Assembly: GCA_905182255.1 (NCBI GenBank)
Contig: CAJJAH010000006.1
Span: 1 to 59,718, forward strand
DNA: 59,718 nucleotides
Origin: Cryomorphaceae bacterium BACL11 MAG-121001-bin54
Lineage (GTDB): Bacteria; Bacteroidota; Bacteroidia; Flavobacteriales; BACL11
Direction: 5' to 3'
The notes beneath the pieces were generated by a model. The model was not told where the DNA came from, ran no database searches, and was given only the letters and a program-made list of their open reading frames with translations. Positions 55,236-59,718 of the stretch are shown one piece after another (within the stretch, counting starts at the first letter, position 1; the number at the start of each line of letters is the position of its first letter). Position numbers and translations under genes: made by a program.

Positions 55236-56344
55236 TGAGAATTTTACTTCTAGAAGAAAGAGAAGACTTCGATAAGATACTAAAAGATACTTTAGAAAAT
55301 ACAACATTTTTCAAGAATCGAGAAGGTAAAAAAGAAGAAAAATATTTCATCAATAAGTATTTAAATTTTATTGCAACAAATAGACTTTCTGGTAATGTTT
55401 TCCAGACATTAGTCAACGAATATTCTTCCTCATTAATTTGGTGGAAAAAAGGAATGCAATTAGTTTATGTCAAATTGGCTATCTCAATGGTTTTTAGAAG
55501 CCTCTTTGCACAAAGAAGCTTAATGCTTTCAGAAGATTTTAAAAACTATTTAATTTTAGGTGGTAATCATAGATTACGTTTGTTTTATGGTGAGTTAAAA
55601 GATAGTATTGTCATATTAAAATCAGGTGAGAATCAAAAGTTTATGAAGAACGACATTGCCATCCGAACAGAGAACAATTTATCATATGCTCCTAAGATTT
55701 TTGATTCAGACAACGATTGGTTAAGGGAAGAGTATTTTAACGGAATTCCTTTTAATCGTATAGAAAGTGAAGAAAGAAAACGAAATCTAAGAGATGTCAT
55801 CATTAATAATCATTTAGAGGAATTATTATTACCAAATCTAAGGCAAATTCCTTTAACCGATTACATTCATCTTATTGAAAATGAGATGTCTGAACTCATT
55901 ACTGATGAAAATATTACGATAAAGAAAGATGTTTTAGTCTTAATTCAAAAAGTTTTTAGAATCTTATTTATGAAACTCTCAAGTAATAATGTAAAAATTT
56001 CTTGGAGTCATGGTGATTTTCAACCTGCCAATATTCTAGTGAATAACCACAATTATAAAGTGATTGATTGGGAAGCTTCAAATAAGCGTTTTTATTTGTA
56101 TGATGTATTTACATTATTCAGTAAAATAAGAAGTAATATTTCTCTTACAAAAGCTATTGAAAATTACAAGAATGTAGATAAAAGCTTTGATAAAATAAAT
56201 AAAAGAACAGAAGAAGAAATCATATTGTTATTGATTGAGGAGTTGAGATATCATATGAACGAAGAGTTTTCTAAAAACTTCTATACTGCTGGAATTAAAA
56301 CAGAGAAGTTGTGTTATTGCATAACAACATATATTTATGAATAA
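55235..56344 (+). CDS. APH-like (aminoglycoside/choline kinase fold) phosphotransferase
   Basis: 369 aa. The catalytic loop WSHGDFQPANILV gives His259, Asp261 and Asn266; IDWE at 277-280 gives the metal-binding Asp278. This is the APH/ChoK kinase fold, which phosphorylates small molecules, sugars or lipids. The N-terminal 100 residues are less clear and may be a substrate-binding or membrane-associated region. The start overlaps the previous stop by one base and its end overlaps the next gene by 8. Resistance to antibiotics is unlikely, given the context. Confidence 0.78.
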   Translation: MRILLLEEREDFDKILKDTLENTTFFKNREGKKEEKYFINKYLNFIATNRLSGNVFQTLVNEYSSSLIWWKKGMQLVYVKLAISMVFRSLFAQRSLMLSEDFKNYLILGGNHRLRLFYGELKDSIVILKSGENQKFMKNDIAIRTENNLSYAPKIFDSDNDWLREEYFNGIPFNRIESEERKRNLRDVIINNHLEELLLPNLRQIPLTDYIHLIENEMSELITDENITIKKDVLVLIQKVFRILFMKLSSNNVKISWSHGDFQPANILVNNHNYKVIDWEASNKRFYLYDVFTLFSKIRSNISLTKAIENYKNVDKSFDKINKRTEEEIILLLIEELRYHMNEEFSKNFYTAGIKTEKLCYCITTYIYE

Positions 56345-57473
56345 AAAAGCAACACTATTTAATCAAGTTACGGGTCCTTTGTTTATTGATATAGCGAATG
56401 CATATGCTAGCAAATATGATGAAGTAATTTTGATCACAGGCTCTTTAGAGCCAACTTCAACAAAATTAAACCCTAAGATCAAAATTATTCTCAAATGCAA
56501 GTATAAAAGGAATAAAGGGTATTTAAGGATATTCACATGGCTTCTTTTCTATATCCAAAGCTTTATTTACATATTATTTGAAAAATATCATGGTAAAATA
56601 CTATTTGTAAGTAACCCTCCATTATTACCTTTTTTAGGAAGTAATTTTTATGGGAGTAAAAACATAGATTTTGATGTTCTGATATATGACGTATATCCAG
56701 ATGCACTTTCAAATTTTGGGTATATTAAAGAAGGATCATATTTATACCGATTTTGGGATCGAATGAATAAGAAAGTTTATAAAAAAGCCCAAAGAATTTT
56801 TACAATTAGTGAAGTAATGAAAAAGTTTGTTGCAAGAAATGTTGAATCTTCTAAAATTAAAGTTGTTTATCCTTGGGTAGACACTTCATTCATTAAGCCA
56901 ATGAGAAAAAAAGATAATAGTTTTGTTGAGAAAATCGGGTTAAGTGACAAAAAAGTTATTTTGTACTCTGGGAATATGGGTTTAACTCATGATTTAAAGA
57001 TCGTACTAAAGACCGCTAAAAAAATGAACGCTTCAAAAAATAACTTTCACTTTCTTTTTATAGGAGATGGTGCGCAAAAAAAAAACTTGTTAAGATATAA
57101 AGAAGATAATAACTTAAGTAACGTTACTTTTTTACCCTATCAAGATCCCGAAGTATTGCCATTTTCTTTTGGCTCTGCAGATTTTGCAATCGTTTCTTTA
57201 AGCTCTGTTGCAGAAGGGCTATCAGTCCCTAGCAAAACATTTTATTCTTTAGCAGCGGGTTCCGCTATAATTGCTATTTCAGAAAAAGGTTCAGAAATAG
57301 AACAATTAATATCAAAAAATGATTGTGGTATATCGATACAGCCAAATGAAGTCTCTATAATGAGAGATTTTTTAACTAATACTTCAGATTTAGATTTAGA
57401 ACAAATGAAAAAAAACTCTAGAATTTTAAGTAAGCAATTTACAGTTGCGAATGTTAAATACTTTTTGAAATAA
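56337..57473 (+). CDS. glycosyltransferase family 4
   Basis: 378 aa. The N-terminal half (ATLFNQVTGPLFIDIANAYASKYDEVILITGSLEP) and the donor half (VILYSGNMGLTHDLKIVLKTAKKMN, HFLFIGDGAQKKNLL, EGLSVPSKTFYSLAAGSAIIAIS) are those of GT-B enzymes similar to WbuB-type transferases, with E-x-x-x-P-S-K-x-F/Y in the donor site. DVYPDALSNFG is the usual WbuB-like DxYPD motif. Overlaps the APH-like gene by 8 bases and is followed by another GT4 overlapping by one. Confidence 0.9.
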   Translation: MNKKATLFNQVTGPLFIDIANAYASKYDEVILITGSLEPTSTKLNPKIKIILKCKYKRNKGYLRIFTWLLFYIQSFIYILFEKYHGKILFVSNPPLLPFLGSNFYGSKNIDFDVLIYDVYPDALSNFGYIKEGSYLYRFWDRMNKKVYKKAQRIFTISEVMKKFVARNVESSKIKVVYPWVDTSFIKPMRKKDNSFVEKIGLSDKKVILYSGNMGLTHDLKIVLKTAKKMNASKNNFHFLFIGDGAQKKNLLRYKEDNNLSNVTFLPYQDPEVLPFSFGSADFAIVSLSSVAEGLSVPSKTFYSLAAGSAIIAISEKGSEIEQLISKNDCGISIQPNEVSIMRDFLTNTSDLDLEQMKKNSRILSKQFTVANVKYFLK

Positions 57474-58588
57474 TGGGGAAAGTTATTTTTATTGGAAATT
57501 ATCCACCTCCTTTTTCAGGACAGTCAATCGCATTTAAAACATTAGTTGATGGCTATAGCATTAAATCTAAAGATTTCTTTGTAATAAATACCATAGAAAA
57601 AGTAGGTAAAAGAGGAGTTGTATACAGAATTTTTGACTATATAGGTGTAATTTTTAGACTTCTGTATTTATTACTTTCTAAGAAAGTAGACACTGTATAT
57701 CATATTGTATCTAGTAATAAGAATGGGTTTATCAGAGACTTTGTTGTAATTAATATTTCTTACTTCTTTAGAAAGAAAGTTGTCTTGCATTCTCATAATG
57801 GTAATTACGATCAATTTTACGATTCATGTTCAGATTCATTAAAAAAAACAATCTTTAAAACAATTCATAGGGCAAATATAATTATACTTTTAAGCAGAAA
57901 ACTAAGAAATACTTTTTACTTCATTAAAAATGACAGTAAGTTTGCGTACGTAAATAACGGATTGCCTATAGATAGACCTAAAGTGTTAGATAAACGTAAA
58001 GAAGAAGTTTTTTCTATATTATACTTATCAAATCTTATTGAATCTAAAGGATACTTAGATGTCATTAATGCTGCTATATTAATGAAAAAACTGAAAATAT
58101 TAACAAAATTTCATTTTCACTTTGCTGGTGACTTTATGCTAAATCCGTCTCAAGATAAATCATATAAATCGATTAAGGAAGCTAGTCAATTATTTTTAGA
58201 TTTAATAGAAGATAATAAGTTGTCTGAGTATATCACTTATCATGGGATAGTACAAGGAGAAAAGAAAAATAATTTATTACATAATGCTGATGTATTTTTA
58301 TTGCCAACTTACTATAATGTAGAAGCTCAGCCACTAACAATAATTGAAGCAATTGCATATGGTTGTGCTATTTTCGCAACAAATTTTAGAGGTATTCCTG
58401 AAATGTTGATTGATGGACATAATGGCAAGTATGTAGATGCAAATTCTCCATCTGATATAGCAGAAAAACTAAGTTATTTAAATAGGGCGGATATTCAAGA
58501 ATATTCAATATATTCAACTGATTTATTTGATAAAAATTTCACCAAAGAAAAACATATAAGTAATATGCTTAATTTAATAGGACTTTAA
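57473..58588 (+). CDS. glycosyltransferase family 4
   Basis: 371 aa. Opens with VIFIGNYPPPFSGQSIAFKTLVDG, the G-N-Y-PP-P start of many GT4 enzymes. The donor half shows FSILYLSNLIESKGYLDVINA, FHFAGDFML and AEAQPLTIIEAIAYGCAIFATNFRGIPEML (the EX7E equivalent as Q-P-L-T-I-I-E-A). Its stop is 6 bases before the final partial gene. Sugar not known. Confidence 0.9.
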   Translation: MGKVIFIGNYPPPFSGQSIAFKTLVDGYSIKSKDFFVINTIEKVGKRGVVYRIFDYIGVIFRLLYLLLSKKVDTVYHIVSSNKNGFIRDFVVINISYFFRKKVVLHSHNGNYDQFYDSCSDSLKKTIFKTIHRANIIILLSRKLRNTFYFIKNDSKFAYVNNGLPIDRPKVLDKRKEEVFSILYLSNLIESKGYLDVINAAILMKKLKILTKFHFHFAGDFMLNPSQDKSYKSIKEASQLFLDLIEDNKLSEYITYHGIVQGEKKNNLLHNADVFLLPTYYNVEAQPLTIIEAIAYGCAIFATNFRGIPEMLIDGHNGKYVDANSPSDIAEKLSYLNRADIQEYSIYSTDLFDKNFTKEKHISNMLNLIGL

Positions 58589-58594
58589 AAGAAA

Positions 58595-59718
58595 ATGAAA
58601 AAAGAGTATAAAGAAATATTGAATCTTGCTTTGTCTAGTAAGCATATCGACGAAAAAGTTATCAAATTAAAACAACTATGGAGTTTAATTATAGAAGAAT
58701 CTCTTTTTCAACATGCACAAGAAGATGAAGTAGCAAGCCACATTGCTTATATTCTAAAGTCTAGTAAATTAAAATATGCTTCTTTTTGGGATAAAGTTTA
58801 TATAGATACCGATCATTGTATTACTGTTTTAATGGATGTGTTAGAAGAAGTAGCAAGTAAATTAAAAGAAAATAAAATCGATATAGTTGCCCTAAAAAAT
58901 GCAGGAATTACTAAAGCTATTTTTAAGAATAATGCATGTTCTCCAATGGGAGATCTAGATTTGTTAGTAAGAAGTAAAGACTTTAGAAAAGCACATGAAA
59001 TTATTTTAAACGATTTAGATTTTACTTTTAAATTTAGGTCTGAGTTTGAAGAAGAAGATTTAGAGGAAGCTTTCCGTGGAGGAGGGACAGAGTATTACAA
59101 AATTGTGGATGGGCATAAAGTTTGGTTAGAATTACAATGGAGGCCAATAGCAGGAAGGTGGATTCAACCGCATAATGAGCCCAATGGAGATGAATTAATG
59201 AATGGTTCAATAGAAGTAGAAAACTCAGATGTGAGAATTCTTTCTCCAGAAGATAATTTATTACAAGTAGCTTTGCATACAGCAAAACATTCCTATGTAA
59301 GGGCCCCTGGTTTTAGATTGCATTCAGATGTGGATAGAATTGTAAGATTCCAAGCAATTGATTGGAAAAAATTTGAAGAAAAGGTTTGTAATTTAAAAAT
59401 AAAAACTGCCGTATACTTCTCATTATATTTTGCTTCTCAATTAATTAAAACTCCAATTCCTGACTTTATTCTTAGTTCATTAAAGCCATCATGGTTAAGA
59501 AAAAAAATGATATTACGATTCATTAATAAAGCAGGAATTTACAACCAAAACAAAAAAAAGTTTTCTAAAATAGGTTATATTGTATTTAACTTAGCTTTAT
59601 ATGATTCTATTGGAGAAAATATCAAAGCAATATTCCCTTCATATAATTCAATTAAAATTAAATACCCAATAAAAAACAAACTACAATTACCATATTTCTA
59701 CTTTATTAGAATTAAAGA
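58595..59718 (+). CDS. nucleotidyltransferase family protein (NTP_transf_5-like), runs off the window
   Basis: Open from ATG 58595 to the window edge without a stop, at least 374 aa. The core IVALKNAGITKAIFKNNACSPMGDLDLLVRSKDFRKAHEII has the K-x-A-x-x and MGDLDLLV (metal Asp pair) motifs of the uncharacterised nucleotidyltransferase family Pfam NTP_transf_5. WLELQWRPIAGRW and DNLLQVALHTAKHSYVRAPGFRLHSDVDRIV follow in the usual place, so the fold is complete. Such genes recur in capsule and exopolysaccharide loci. It is a second nucleotidyltransferase in this locus, along with the shorter one at 49026. Confidence 0.8.
   Translation, partial: MKKEYKEILNLALSSKHIDEKVIKLKQLWSLIIEESLFQHAQEDEVASHIAYILKSSKLKYASFWDKVYIDTDHCITVLMDVLEEVASKLKENKIDIVALKNAGITKAIFKNNACSPMGDLDLLVRSKDFRKAHEIILNDLDFTFKFRSEFEEEDLEEAFRGGGTEYYKIVDGHKVWLELQWRPIAGRWIQPHNEPNGDELMNGSIEVENSDVRILSPEDNLLQVALHTAKHSYVRAPGFRLHSDVDRIVRFQAIDWKKFEEKVCNLKIKTAVYFSLYFASQLIKTPIPDFILSSLKPSWLRKKMILRFINKAGIYNQNKKKFSKIGYIVFNLALYDSIGENIKAIFPSYNSIKIKYPIKNKLQLPYFYFIRIK

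Noticed and set aside
55235-56344. antibiotic resistance role for the APH-like kinase
   Set aside because: Embedded and translationally coupled in a glycosyltransferase operon; the fold is shared by many metabolic kinases.

Overview
The window comes from an AT-rich (roughly one-third GC by eye) bacterium of the phylum Bacteroidota, most likely a flavobacterium-like marine or aquatic lineage. The evidence is two type IX secretion (T9SS) C-terminal sorting domains (type A on a 3954-residue protein, type B on a gliding-associated protein), a PorP/SprF outer-membrane partner, a DUF2723 glycosyltransferase, candidate promoters with the Bacteroidota TAnnTTTG -7 element, mostly absent Shine-Dalgarno sequences, and a UpxY-like NusG paralogue in a polysaccharide locus.

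Left part (1-12960), mostly minus strand: tag (3-methyladenine glycosylase, plus strand), a band-7/stomatin-like protein, then a tight minus-strand run pabB-like - tilS - small membrane protein - dsbD - M42 peptidase that ends in a clear terminator. A plus-strand SPOR protein precedes the rimP-nusA-infB operon, whose leader carries an intrinsic-terminator-like hairpin.

Centre (13022-24886): one 11.9-kb gene for a secreted repeat protein: five 173-aa repeats, 16 + 5 copies of a 49-aa repeat separated by five GCTD...DDGSC cysteine-rich repeats, five 347-aa composite repeats (Ig-like, two FnIII, SprB-like), a last FnIII and a type A sorting domain. The repeats are almost identical at DNA level.

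25364-40817, housekeeping and envelope: tRNA-Gln, DUF2723 glycosyltransferase, polysaccharide deacetylase, methyltransferase, exonuclease III, a coiled-coil membrane protein, DUF1844, DUF4197, a CAT-anticodon tRNA (probably the Ile2 substrate of the TilS encoded at 5.5 kb), HAD hydrolase, methylmalonyl-CoA epimerase, PorP/SprF plus type B CTD protein, tRNA-Cys, prs-rplY-pth, tRNA-Leu, dCMP deaminase and a CtpA-type protease.

40878-59718 (runs off the edge), surface polysaccharide locus, all plus strand: UDP-sugar dehydrogenase, a second nucleotide-sugar dehydrogenase broken by three frameshifts, a UpxY-like antiterminator followed by a structured leader, GDP-fucose pathway genes (mannose-phosphate cupin, GDP-fucose synthase, GDP-mannose dehydratase), a Wzx-type flippase, a Wzy-like polymerase candidate, five glycosyltransferases, and an unusual set of accessory genes: two nucleotidyltransferase-like proteins, a ParB-fold-like protein sharing a small domain with a 72-aa neighbour, a thymidylate-kinase-like protein and an APH-like kinase, several with overlapping start/stop codons. 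The accessory set is the least explained part of the window. No mobile element, CRISPR array or rRNA was seen.
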